Shown: piece by piece, positions 11,311 to 23,302 of the stretch
How the letters are laid out: each line of letters opens with the position of its first letter
Position numbering within the stretch: position 1 is the stretch's first letter
NCBI GenBank assembly: GCA_037903355.1
Contig: JBAJFE010000004.1
Span: 5,130,001-5,194,000, forward strand
Direction: 5' to 3'
Length of the DNA stretch: 64,000 nt
Source of the DNA: Trichuris trichiura
Lineage: Eukaryota; Nematoda; Enoplea; Trichinellida; Trichuridae
Position numbers and translations under genes: made by a program
The notes under the pieces: model-generated
Databases searched by the model: none
What the model saw: only the letters and a program-made list of their open reading frames with translations
What the model was told of the DNA's origin: nothing

Positions 11311-14300
11311 GAGAGAGCATCGCTCCACTTTTCAAAATGTAAAACTAGTCTTGTCAAGGGTATCATCCGTCACTGAAACATCATAACGATGACCTTGAGA
11401 GCCACATGGCGACTGAGGGCAATGTAGTGGCTTCAGTTATCATCCGACTACCTAAGACTCACAACTTTAAGCAACGTGGACAAGACAACAAAAACACTGA
11501 TTATTAAATTCCTTTCAATGAACCAGCAGCATACCAGAGCCAGATCAAATGTTCACAGTGAACTTCCTGGATGCCCGTCAGGAAGAGGACAGGTTCACTC
11601 CCCTACTAAAAGTGACCAAGACGACAAAAGTGCTCATCACGTGTCACCCTTGGGAGTCAAAGAAAAAATAGACAATATATGAGTCCATTTCAAGCGTTTG
11701 TAAATCTAGACTGGTTGCCTGTTACTCTGTACAAGCATAGACCCGATTTATCGAGACAGAAGGTCACCAGGAAACAACAACCAGATGTTAATCAAGTGTT
11801 TAGCGGTGCGCTGTGCTATCAAACATAGAAAATTAAAGACTGTCAAGACAGTGACACAATGAAAAGATGGAAAATTTAAGCAAACAAAACTTTGTCTTTG
11901 TCGAGCGTGTAAAGAACAGATCAACTGAGGAAAACTAAGTTGCGTTATTGTTCAGGCTCACTGTTCGACCAAGATGGACAGGATTCAGAGGCTGCGACGC
12001 AGGAGATTCAAATTAACAGCCATCTGTCGCTTAATGTTGGGAACTAACAAAGAATGCAACTGCGGCTACATACTGTTTTGTGTGCACACCTTTTCCGCTG
12101 GTGTGAAATGGTAAGTTGGCACCTCTGGAATGCCTGCGCTATTTAGAGCAAGGACAAATGAAGAACTATGGGTTACCGCAAGAACGGAGTTCACTGGCAC
12201 AAAATCAGAGTATGTTCATTTTACGGCCTAAACATATGAGCGCTTTTATGCCATTCGGTAGTCACAGTTGGTGCATCGAAGACTGCAGATTTCTTCTCGT
12301 TGCTATGGACCGCGGGGACCGTGAAACGTCAAAGACAAACGATCATCCTAAGAAAGCTTGTAAGGTTTCGTGCAAAATGTCGTAGTCAACAAATCTAGTC
12401 GAAACCTCGAAAGCGAATTCACCCTTACCAACTGATTCAAACCACCACAAGATATTAGTCCATCAAAAAATAATAGTTAGAAAATGCGAGCTTCATCTGG
12501 TTGACTTACACACCTGCTGCGACAGAAGCGACGATTTGAATAAATATATTGGTGAACTTATTTTTTAAATTCGATTTTAGCTTAAAAAGAAAAATGAAGC
12601 AAAAGAGAAAGCAGTAAACCTATGATTTCATTCAGTCGTGATTCTATCCCCCAACAAACGGACATATTCCACTTTTTATCCCTGTCTAAGAGTGGTAAAC
12701 GGCCTTTAAAAGTTATTAAGCATTTTTACGGTAAAGGGCTTGGTAATTTGCTCACGCAGCTTCACTGACCATTGAAACAGTTTGTTTCAGTTATCTCTTT
12801 GAATTTTGAATAGTGAAGGCAAATCAAATTGCTTCCAAAAGCTCCCTAGCAACAAACGTGCAGAAACAATGACATTAGAATGGATTGCTGCCCACCGTCT
12901 GTTCAAAAACCTTTCCTGTACTACGCTGATGATGAGATTAAAACGTCCCGAAAGTCATGTGCATCGTTTTCCGCGATTTGCATAAGAAGTTGATCATCCA
13001 TTCATTGGTAGAGCGCTTGTTTCTGTATTTTGCATACGTACAAAATGAGAGAAAGTAGTGAAAGCGTCAGAAAGAACGTCCATTACACTGTTAAAGGACA
13101 TCCTGCCATTAAAAACTCCTGTTTATTTAACAATAAAGACAACGATCAACTGCTTCAACGAAAAATGATATGAACCTAATTGCACTGCCGAGAATAAAAA
13201 TATAGTAAATTACGTAAAAAGCGGATAAACAGAAATAATAGAAATGCTTGATCGATTTTCGATCTTTCACGTTTTATGGCACAAGTACAGTGCTAAAACG
13301 ATTTCTGGAGTTATAAGCCACATAAGCCAATCCCCAGTCAACTTATAATAGACAGGCTTGTGAGAAGGGACAAGGGTTTTTTCCTCCTCTGCAAACTCGT
13401 AGAATACGTCTTCTTACAGCAGAAATACAGTAAACGGTTCTAAATGATGCTTCAACATCGATGATTGAAAGAAAGAACATTGATAGCTTTATTTTTATTA
13501 GCTGAAGTCAATAAATGCCCGCCGTATTTCTGCTGAGACAAGAAATTACATTCATTTACCAGAAACCGATTTCTACCCCAAAAGGCAAATGTTGAAAGGT
13601 AGACAATTCAACAACTGATTTTTGGCCACTGGTTAATGCCGGAGAACGAGGATTGTTCACATATCCAGAAAGCCAAGTAAGCATTGTCGCTCATACAGTG
13701 TTGCCCAACATAAGTTCCTCAGCCCGAATAACAACGGTGTTTAATAAATAGGGAATGACACGATGGGTACTTAAAAACTTTGTTGCATTTTCAAAAAACC
13801 AATCATCTCTTAACTCCTGGGGGCTACTTAAATTCTTCTTCCCACTTTAAGTCGCTCTTTTAAAATGTAAATAGTAAATCCACAGAGCATCAAGCAAATG
13901 AAATGTCCACTGCCGTACAAAGCTGCACCGCAAATCAATCTAAACCATGCACGCCTTAAAGCTTTCAGAAAGGAAAGGCTCACTAAATTCGACATCGAAA
14001 ATAATGAACAGCAAACGAAACAACGTAGGCGTGAAGGGCATGCTGAGCTTTACGCGGTATCTACTACAGCGCGCAAATGCTATGAACGATTAACAAAATG
14101 TTCACCCTTGTCGAAGCCAGGGAAGAACACAGATCAATAGCTATGTGCATTTGTTGGCCTTTTTCGCTAAAAGAGATATATTTTCTGCGGTAAATCACGA
14201 ACCAGTGGATGCCTGCTTAAAAGGTAAATCTATTAGAAATTTTAAATTATCGTTAAAGCAAGTCCTCTAGCGGCACTGAAAGCTGTGACACAGGCTACTT

Positions 14301-17300
14301 TTTCCTATGACGATTTCAGAGTTGGCCTCCAGAAAAATGTTCCAGCATTTCAATTACAGCCAGTTTGAAACGATTAAGGTTAAATAATTTGGTTTACTTT
14401 TTGAGCTTCGAAAATTACACAGCACATGTCACTCTTACGTGTAACCTAAACTGTCCTTATTGTTTATCTAGACGCTTACGGGTTCAGTACGATGGCTGCT
14501 CGCATAGCGCAGTTTTCGGTAGCACTTGGGTAAGACTCCATTATTGGTCGAAACGCTTGCCTTTGCGATAGGACGAAATCCCACAGAAATTCCTCGTCAA
14601 GCACGCTATCACAACAATGCTGTAAGGAACTTCACTATTACCTCAAGTTGGTAGATCGACACCCGCGCACAAAATTTGAACAAGCGAAGATCACAAAATG
14701 CAATGCTCATGGTTACTTTGAAATGAAACTGGATGCTCAGTCCTTTCAGATTATTAGTACTGAAATCATTTGGAAATTTTCAGTCGAGTAAGATTAGTAC
14801 TGGCAGATCCTAACGAGAACGAAGGCTGAGGAGGTATAAAACGAATACGTCCAATGTAGATAGTATTTAAAGGGCTACTCGGTGGAGACGTTACACAAAG
14901 TGAAATAGCTCAGGTTCAAGGTAAAGCACCTTCGCGACAGAAGTGTCTTCAATTGCGCAAACTACTGAGATCACGAAGTGCAAGCAGAAAAAGCCTGAAG
15001 ACTGCAAAGATGTCAAAATCTTATGTGTATAACCATTTTTACTTTTGTTAGTCTCAGAACACTCAACACAGTGCATAGCGACAAACTCTGTTAACTTGCA
15101 CATACATACATGCCGTGCACGCAGTAGCTTAAAAAAGCGAGATAAACGTACCCAAACTTTCGCTAACGAAATGCTTTTGGCTGAAGGGCAAGCATTCGAC
15201 CGCAGAGTCATTCTTAACTTCTTGGGCACTATGCGTCATAGAAAGCAGCACAATAAAACGAGCGGATGGAAATCCCCGTTAAACCAGTGATGCTACAACA
15301 CACCGTTAGGCGAAGAGACAGCAGCCGCTAGCAGCTAACGGCGGTCGATTGGGTCAATGAAAAATGGGGTCACATTCAAGGTGAAGCACACACCGACCCA
15401 CATATAACACAGCAGCTGCTCAACCGAGACTGCTTGCTCTAACAGGCTTTGCTGCTCTCAATAAATAAAATCGAACAAGCTTCTACGCTATCTACCGCCT
15501 ACGCGGAAAGTCATTAGACAATGTCAACAGCGTACGACTGCCACAACGGGCCGTTTCTGGCCATTACTAAACCGAGTTGCAGGAATAGTACGTTTGGCGT
15601 GCAGACTTGCCACAGATGGCCTCCTGTCAGTGGTGCTGAGGACTCGACCGTGTGAGTCGGTGGGAAGAGAAGTCACAGATGTAAGCGAAAGGTCGATGGC
15701 TGGAAGATTGACCCCGTGACACGCAAACATATTTACTAAATGCATGCAACAACCGCTGACCCACATTGTGCATAGCAAGTCAGCTGACTTTGAAGAAGTC
15801 AATCAGTTGATGATCAACCTTGGCCTCGATTGAATGTAAACTGCTTTCTCTGTATCCATTCTGACGTAGTAAACTGTGAGGTCCGCTTGAGTTAGTTGGC
15901 AACTGCGTTTGCATCTACAACGGATGTTAATCCAAAGGAAAAAATCAATGGTGTTGATTCCCCTTGGAATCATTAGTCGGCTTGAATGGCTGCTTAATGG
16001 ATTAAGATCCGACTGCAGCTAAGATTATTATGTCAGCCTGAGACGACTGGGCATTACGCTTCTGTTAAAGTCCCGTCAGACGGGTATTGAGATTTACTGG
16101 ACTGAACTGGACTACTGGACTGACTGAACACAAAACAAGCAACCAATTACATACATATCCTCACTGTAGGTCCCTTTATGCTATCACGGGGCAAGATAAC
16201 TGGATGGAAAACAAGCGTCGCCAATCTGGCGGGGATAGCACGGAATCCAACTTAGTATGAAATATTGCTGGCAATACAATCATTTCGAGTAAACTTTGCT
16301 TTGGACAGCGTTCTGTCATGCAAACAATTTATGACCTTGGTTTTCATGAGTTAATGTTTGCCCCTGCTTGTTTGCCTTGTAGCAGCGGGTGTCTCACTTC
16401 TGCCACTTTCGCCCAGAAGTTTGTCGTTCTTTTATTTGTACTTTTCTAACTCCGCTAGTTTACCTTGTCTCACATATCCATTGAGGCAGTCATACATGAT
16501 CATTTTCACCATCATCATTCAAACATTTATGTTCTGGACATTCGGTGATATTAAGCTGTGCTGAAAACCTTTTGTTGCGGGCACATAGCATATCGGTGAG
16601 CTACTTGCTTGCATGCGTCTGCATTGCGCTACTGCCAATAAGGCCGCTTTTCAGCGGCAGGACGGCCCGTTTACCATTGCCGGGACCGTGAACACCGTTG
16701 CTTGACAATTACTAGTACATTTTATCATTCCGCCAAACAATATTTAACTGGCTATTTCCCATTTATTATGGTTCAGTTCTTGTCCAGTGGAGTACGTTGA
16801 AACCGTCACAAAGGAGGTGGGTTTCTCTACTACATTTGAATCAAAAACTTAGTTTCCCAGTGTATGTAAAATTTATATTTCGGCATCTGAAAGTGTTAAT
16901 AACATTGCGTTCAAAACCATGCACGCACGTTTGCTTCACTACGCCCTGTCGTCCAAACGGCGTGCTTCTTTTGTGTTTGAGCTTAGTAATACAAGGGTTC
17001 ATCGACCTTAGTCGTTTCAACTTCAGGATGGCGCGAAAGCGAGTCTTCCTTCGAATGTTGGATCCTGTTGTTTCTTGAAGTCAATGGTGCGGCATAGGAT
17101 AACCTCTTGTGCCACTGGGCTGGGATAGAGAGATAAAACTGAGTTAGTCTTAAGTAGTGATGTTGGAATACACGAGTATGAAAAATCAGAAGAGCTGGCA
17201 GGATGCTCTCACTTGTTACAAGGGAACGTGTAATGTAATGAAGAGAACCACATAATCTGTACGTGTCTTTCAATAAGAGAATTACACCTGCAAATGCGTT

Positions 17301-17368
17301 AATATTAAAGCAATAGTGAGAAGGAACTGCAGAATGGTTTGAGTCAGTGTCAGTAGCTTAGCCAAATA
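11311..17368. other. upstream/intergenic region, no gene recognised
   Basis: About 6 kb upstream of E75 holds only short frames without domains. One at 15524-15802 on the minus strand (internal ATG about 15757) is the longest with plausible composition and could be an alternative 5' exon of E75, but I have no homology for it. One dispersed repeat copy lies at 12922-13041. Confidence 0.45.
12922..13041 (+). repeat. dispersed hammerhead-like repeat, copy D
   Basis: It keeps an intact core, CTGATGA (12926-12932) and CCCGAAAG, but the hairpin arms (GAGAT and GTCCC) are weakened. The tail CATTCATTGGTAGAGCGCTTG matches the family. Confidence 0.55.
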
Positions 17369-17549
17369 CAGTTGAACCTCCTAAGTTGACTACCCCTATA
17401 TGTCGACCACCTCCCTAAGTTGACCGAATTTTGGGCACTTGATTTGTCCGCACGTTAATAAGCGCAAGAACAGCTTCTATACATCAACCATCTGCGTAAA
17501 TGGGAAGTTGACCGCTTTAGCCGTGACCTGGTATATGGACGCAATGCTA

Positions 17550-17896
17550 CAGTAAAACCCCCGTAAGTTAACCACCCAACGGACTGGGGTAAACTGGACA
17601 ACCTACGGGAACTGTGGGTATAAGTGGCTCGGCCGAATAGATTGCAGTTGAACCACCGTAAGTTGTCCACTCAACAGACTGGTCAACTTACAGAGAGCAA
17701 ATTAGCATTGTGCCCATGTACCACGTCAGGATGAAGCGGTCAACTTCCCGCTTACGGAGGTTGTCGTTGCGCTTATTATTGAACCAACCGTGCGGACCTT
17801 AGTCCAACCTTAGTGCGGACCAACCAAGTGATCAAAATTCGGTCAACTTAGAAAGGTGGTCACCATATAGGAGTGGTCAACTTTGGGGTTTTACTG
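17550..17896 (-). mobile_element. 347-bp Tigger-derived miniature element (MITE)
   Basis: Terminal inverted repeats CAGTAAAACCCC and GGGGTTTTACTG are perfect and flanked by TA on both sides (17548-17549 and 17897-17898). Read on the minus strand, its start aligns with the first 180 bp of the host Tigger (GACCGAATTTTG, GGAAGTTGACCGCTT) and its end with the Tigger 3' end (CTGTGGGTATAAGTGG on plus). It is therefore an internal-deletion derivative of the same family, inserted backwards in the leader of its autonomous relative. Confidence 0.85.
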
Positions 17897-18322
17897 TAGT
17901 TTGCTCTCTGTTAAGTTGACCGCCTCAGTTTGCTCTGTGTCAGTCGCTAGCAGCTGTTAACCGTCAGTGCCTCAATGTTCTATTACTCAACATAGCGAAG
18001 TTTCCCATTACCATGCATTGGAGATTCCTGATAACAGAACCGATTCCGTCGTTTTGACGATGCTTCTTTTATGCTTGCCGGCTCGCTTGCGCGTTTCCTC
18101 AATTACATACCCTCCCACCTACGCGTCGGCAGTATTTGCCCATTGAGCGAAACATGACGAATCGAGCCTAATTGTACTCGTTTGCGTCGAGCTCAGCTCT
18201 ATTCATTCGTTTTGGTATAGCCGTGCGGCAGGTAGCCTTAGCGTGTCTTCGCGAGTAAAGATGGTCCGGCTTACGCAGTAATAGACGCAGTAGTAGCTAC
18301 CAAGCTCGATACAGTTTGCACT

Positions 18323-18948
18323 ATGGCCAAACGGAAAGAATCGAGAGAGTTGACACTGAAGGAAAAAGTGGAAATTATCCCCTTTCTCGAAACCAACAAT
18401 CAAAGGAAGATAGCGGAACGGTTTCATGTCAGCAAGACTACGGTTTGCAACATCGAGAGGCGTAAACGTGAGTACTTGGAAAATATGAGAAGGAAGGCGG
18501 AGACGCGCACCGAAAAAAGAAGAAAACCTCCTTCGACCAAGCCAATGAAGCAGCGTTACGTTGGTTTAAGCAAATGAGAGCAGCTAATGCACGCATCTCT
18601 GGCGCAATGATGCGGGAAATTGCTAGAAGATTCGCCGTGAAATTCGGGTTGACAGGTTTCCAAGCATCAAGCGGTTGGCTCAATAAGTTCAAGCTCCGTC
18701 ATATGATTTCTCAAAAAATCTTATGCGGCGAATCTAACGAAGGTCTTGGAGGTCTTGGAAGACTTGTTATTTCGCGAAGTTTTGTTATTTCGCCAGTGGC
18801 TTCAAGGAAGAAGCCATATTCAATGTTGATGAATGCGGCTTGTTCTTCAAGGCTATTTTTGATAGAAGCCTTGTGCTAAAAGGCAATAAATGCAAAAGCG
18901 GGTAGCTCTCCAAACAACGATTCACTGTGCTTTTTTGCGCTAGCGCAC
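18323..18948 (+). pseudogene. Tigger transposase, N-terminal half
   Basis: From ATG 18323 it reads MAKRKESRELTLKEKVEII, a Psq/CENP-B-type helix-turn-helix that binds the terminal repeats. A frameshift near 18530 moves the frame to the second CENP-B motif (ISGAMMREIARRF...SSGWLNKFKLRH). A further shift near 18780 leads to VDECGLFF with the first catalytic Asp at 18828-18830. A TAG at 18903-18905 breaks this frame. The gene is cut at 18948 by the LTR element and resumes at 23303. Confidence 0.88.
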
Positions 18949-19239
18949 TGTAGCAGTGGCTGCGCACGTCCGCGACCCCAAAGCGGGCGCCAGCCGTTCG
19001 CGAAGGGCGTATCGCTCAAGCAGGAGCGTAAATATTTGCGGTGCCGCCGGACGCCTGCTCCAGCCGCTGGTCCCTGGCTCTGTGCCAGCGATCTGACTAA
19101 CGCGCAGGCCAGGGAACTAGAGATAAGGGAGTCGTTCGTTCGTGCTCGCTGCTGGTCGTTGGTGTGGTGCGAGCTGTCGTGTCGAGAGTAAAGCGTTTAG
19201 CAAACTTTTCTGTATGCGTTTGCTACTGGGGTTTTTACA
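18949..19239 (+). repeat. 5' LTR (291 bp)
   Basis: It starts TGTAGCAGTGG and ends TTTTTACA. It matches the 3' LTR over its whole length, except for an extra segment of about 24 bp in the 3' copy near 23100-23125 and scattered substitutions. Confidence 0.9.
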
Positions 19240-19266
19240 AGCTATAGAGGCTCGGAGCCTAACGGA

Positions 19267-20088
19267 ATGGATACCTCCACTAATGCAAAGACTGAGCCCC
19301 GGCAGACCGATGCTTCTCTTGACGTGCCACTCATTCCTGAATATGACGGCTCGTCGAATCAACTGATCTCTGAATGGCTCGACTAGCTCGAGCTGGTGTG
19401 CCGGATCCGAGGAATCGATGATGTCACGAGCGTCATAGCGCTGCGACTGGCTGGAAGCGCCTTCGCCGTGTATAGCCAGCTTCCGCTTGAACACCTGAGG
19501 GACGCTGTCAAGGTTAAGGACGCTCTGAGGGCGGCATTCGAAGTGGATTCCTTCGTTGCCTATGAGCGGTTCGTCTCAAGGAAGCTGAAGCCGAACGAAC
19601 AGCCAGATTCATTTTTGGCGGATCTGCGAAGACTTGCGAGTGTCTTCGGTGGGGTGTCGGACAAGGCACTGGCCTGTGCCTTTGTGGCCGGACTGCCGGG
19701 GAGCATCCGCGAGCTGCTTCGCGTGGGTTCACGCGTGGAGAGCCTAAGCTTAGACGGCATCGTCGGCCGAGCCCGCGCTGTGCTCAAGGACGACTTCCCG
19801 ATGGGCTTGAGCGACGCCTGCCTGGGAGCCGCGGAGCCAAGGCGGAGGCAGCAGCAAATCCATCTGGCGCAGAAATGCTTCTCTTGCGGCAGACTGGGTC
19901 ATTTTGCTAGAGAATGCCCGACTCCGCGCCAGAGCCCGGACGTTGATGGGCCGCCGGGGGCGCACGCTCACCGGAGAGGGCGACGAGGTCGCCGTCGCGA
20001 CGCTTCAGAGGCCGCCGATGTCGGCAACCAGGGAAACGCCCACGGGGAGGAGGCCTCAGCGCCAGCCTACTCCCCCTACCGATGTTGA
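19267..20088 (+). pseudogene. retrotransposon gag
   Basis: The frame opens at ATG 19267 and ends TGA at 20086-20088, but TAG at 19384-19386 interrupts codon 40. The product would be a capsid-like protein (LRLAGSAFAVYSQLP...DSFLADLRRLASVFGG) with a single CCHC zinc knuckle, CFSCGRLGHFARECP, near the C-terminus, followed by a basic region. The pol frame starts at 20082, overlapping by ATGTTGA. Confidence 0.85.
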
Positions 20089-22992
20089 CCAAGGCGCTGC
20101 CTTCCATACGACTGCGCATCGACGGCATCCCTCGCCACGTGCTAGTCGACACCGGATGTTCAAAGTGGGTGGCTCATGTCAGAAGTTGCAAACGGTGGAC
20201 GAGACGGCCCGTCAGTCTCTTGGCAGTCGACGGAAAGGAGCTGGAGTGCCGAGGCGTGGGAGTCGTAGGCCTGGAGCGGACTGATGCCAGCCGAGCTACT
20301 GTCGAAGCGATTATAGTCGACGCCAAGCCACTCGGCTTCGACTTCATCCTTGGAATGAACGGTATAGAAGCCCTTGGAGGGGTCCTCGTGACTAAGGGCT
20401 CACGGGTGAGCTTTGGTTCGGAAAGCACCCCGGTCTGCTCTGCAGGCGTGGTCCCGGTCCGGCTAGAAGAACGGGACTTCTCCGTATCTTTTGATGCGTC
20501 AATGCGGGTTTGGACCGCCGCCTGGAAGTGGACGGGTGGTGAAGGGCCAGCCGTCCTGAAGAACTCAGTGAAGGAATACTCACTGAGCACACGGGTCCGA
20601 GCGTCGTATGATGCGGAACTCGAAAAGTGGATCCAGAAGGGATGGCTCGTTCCGTACGACACGCGTCGCCACGATCAAGCAAAGGGGCTGATTCCCCTGA
20701 TGGCGGTGGTCCAACGGCACAAGCGGAAAGTCCGCCCAGTTATGGATTTCCGTGAGTTGAATGCCCATGTCGAGCCCTTCACCGTGGCGGCCGACATGTA
20801 CGCAGACAAACTGCAGCAATGGCGATGACTGGGGGCCAACGTCGCCGTGATCGATCTGAAGGATGCTTACCTGCAAGTCCACGTGGACGAGGCCTTGTGG
20901 CCCTACCAGACCGTGGAATTTAGAGGCCGAAGGTACTGCCTAACGCGCCTAGGGTTCGGCCTGAACTTGGCGCCCCTGGTAATGAAGACGGTCCTTAGTT
21001 TCGTGCTTTCGCAAAACCGGGCGATAAAGCGAGGGACGTCGGCGTATATCGACGACATATTGGTTAATGCGAACGTAGTCCCAGCGAACCGTGGGAAGAA
21101 GAACTTGAACAGCACGGTCTTGAGTGCAAGTCTCCCATGCGCTTGGTGGACTGTGCGCGCGTCCTCGGCTTGAAAGTCAGCAGTGAGCGCCGCCGCCTGA
21201 CGTGGGCAAGAGGCAATTCAGTAGGCGACGTACCGCAAGAACTGACTTGCCAAGCGGTGTTTGCATATTGCGGTGAGCTCGTGGGCCATCTTCCTGTGTG
21301 CGGGTCGTTGAGGGTGGCTGCTGCGTTTGCCAAACGAGCAGCTAACGCCGCCACGAAAAGCTGGGACGAACCGATTGACGGTGGAACGATCAGACTTCTC
21401 TTGGAAGAGATTGCAGCTCGGGTGAAGGAGCACAACCCGGCCCGAGGGGTCTGGAACGTATCTGGCGACACGGCCAGAATATGGGTCGACGCTAGCGGCT
21501 TGGCGCTGGGCGTGGCGTTGGAGGTCGGAGGCGCGATCGTGGAGGACGCGTCGTGGTTGCGCCGGGATGACGCCCAGCACATAAACTTAGCGGAGCTCGA
21601 CGCCGTCATCCGAGGACTCAACCTAGCCCTCTCCTGGAAAATGAAGACTATCGAGCTGATGACCGATTCGTCAACCGTCTACCACCGCGTTTCTGACGGA
21701 CTGTCAGGGAAGGCCCGACTGCGGACGAAGGCAGTCGGTGAGATGCTCATTCGGCGACAGATCAGCACAGTGCTCTCTCTGGTCGATGAGTACGCGCTCC
21801 AGCTCTCTGTCACACTCGTGAAGTCTGAGGACAACCGAGCGGACTGGTTGACTCGCGTGGCTCAACGATGGCTGACACCCGTGACCGGTCCCAGCAGTCC
21901 GGCATGCGCAGCCGTCGCCGACCCAGGGGCCATGCGTTTGATTGACGCGGTGCATCACGCAGCCGGCCATCCTGGCGTGAGGAGAACGTCCTACTCGTAT
22001 GGCGGGCGAACCCCGCAATGAACAGGGGCTTGGTGCGCCAGGTGGTGAGCAAGTGCCAAGTGTGCCAGTCCATCGATCCCCCGTCCGCCAAGTGGGAGCG
22101 CGGAACCTTGGAAGTTCCACGCGTTTGGCAATGTGTGGCGATTGACATCACCCATTGTGGCGTAAGGCCGTTTTTGTCGCTCATTGATTGTGGGCCCTCG
22201 CGGTTCGCGATGTGGCGGCCCCTGTGACTTCAGACCAGCGCCGACGTGATAGAGCGACTCGAAAGCGTCTTCTGCCAGCGAGGGGCTCCCGAAGAATTGC
22301 TCCTGGATAACGACACTGCCTTTCGAAACCGATCGTTCGCCGTCTTTGCTGCTCGTTGGGGAGTGCGACTGCGTTTCAGGTGTGCATACGTTCTTTCGGG
22401 TAATGGCATCGCGGAGCGCTGCCATCGGTCTGTCAAGGTGATCGCCGCGCGAAAGGGCTGCTCGATACCGGAGGCCGTCTATCTCTACAACCTCGCTTCA
22501 CGGGATGATTGCAGCACGTCATCGACGCCGGCTGCTGGAGTGTACCGGTACGACGTGAGGATCTGCGAAGTCGACCAGCTGCCCGAAAAAGATCGGCCTG
22601 GCCCCGCGCCCTACGTCGTTGGAGAGAAGGTGTGGGTGAAACCTTTCGAAGCTCGTTGCGTCTCCAGGTATCACCAAGGGACGGTGACAGGAGTTCCTTC
22701 CCGCAACGCTGTGGAGGTCGATGGCACCCCGCGACACGTGCGAGACTTGCGTCATCGAGTGGTACCAGAGGAGTTACGCGAGCAGGCGCAGCACGAAGAC
22801 GACCCGGATGATGAGCTTGTTCTCCACTTCACCCAACCAGAAGCACAGTCGATGCCTGCGGACGAGGAGCCACTGACCACGTGTCCGATTGGAGAATTCG
22901 AGGCCCTGCCCGCAGGGTTGAGGCGTTCATCGCGAGTGCGCAAGGCTCGGACGTGTACCTGTTGTGACACTTGTATGCCAGGGGGAGTGTAG
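20082..22992 (+). pseudogene. retrotransposon pol (protease, RT, RNase H, integrase)
   Basis: The protease has LVDTGCS (Asp-Thr-Gly, codon 20148). Reverse transcriptase is cut by TGA at 20826-20828 and continues to YIDD (21045-21056). A frameshift near 21095 leads to RNase H (IWVDASG, ELDAVIRGL, DSSTVYH) and the integrase zinc region (HHAAGHPGVRRTSY). A second shift near 22015 and TGA at 22225-22227 precede the rest of the integrase core: Asp at 22144, Asp at 22306 and Glu at 22414, with 35 residues between the last two. A GPY/F-like C-terminal module (KVWVKPFEARCVSRYHQGTV) follows. At least four lesions make it inactive. Confidence 0.88.
22978..22987 (+). other. polypurine tract
   Basis: CCAGGGGGAG lies directly before the 3' LTR, the usual place of plus-strand primer formation. 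It also overlaps the end of the pol frame. Confidence 0.6.
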
Positions 22993-23302
22993 CGGTGGCT
23001 GCGCACGTCCGCGACCCCAAAGCGGGCGCCAGCCGTTCGCGAAGGGCGTTATCGCTCAGGCAGGAGCGTAAATATTTGCGGTGCCGCCGGACGCTTGCGC
23101 TGGCCGCTGGCCGATTCCACTGACAGCCGCTGATCCCTGGCTCTGTGGCAGCGATCTGACTAACGCGCAGGCCAGGGAAGTAGAGACAAGGGAGTTGTTC
23201 GTTCGAGCTCGCTTCTGGTCGTTCGTGTGGTGCGAGCTGTCGTGTCGAGAGTAAAGCGTTTAGCAACCTTTTATGTGTGCGTTTGCTACTGGGTTTCTTA
23301 CA
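22988..23302 (+). repeat. 3' LTR (315 bp)
   Basis: It starts TGTAGCGGTGG and ends TTCTTACA. It is longer than the 5' copy by about 24 bp (around CCGATTCCACTGACAGCCGC), so one copy gained or lost that segment after insertion. Confidence 0.9.

Noticed and set aside
15524..15802. Minus-strand frame upstream of E75
   Set aside because: No homology and no clear splice partner; mentioned only as a candidate alternative first exon.
19240..19266. tRNA primer-binding site after the 5' LTR
   Set aside because: The sequence AGCTATAGAGGCTCGGAG does not clearly match a tRNA 3' end that I can name.
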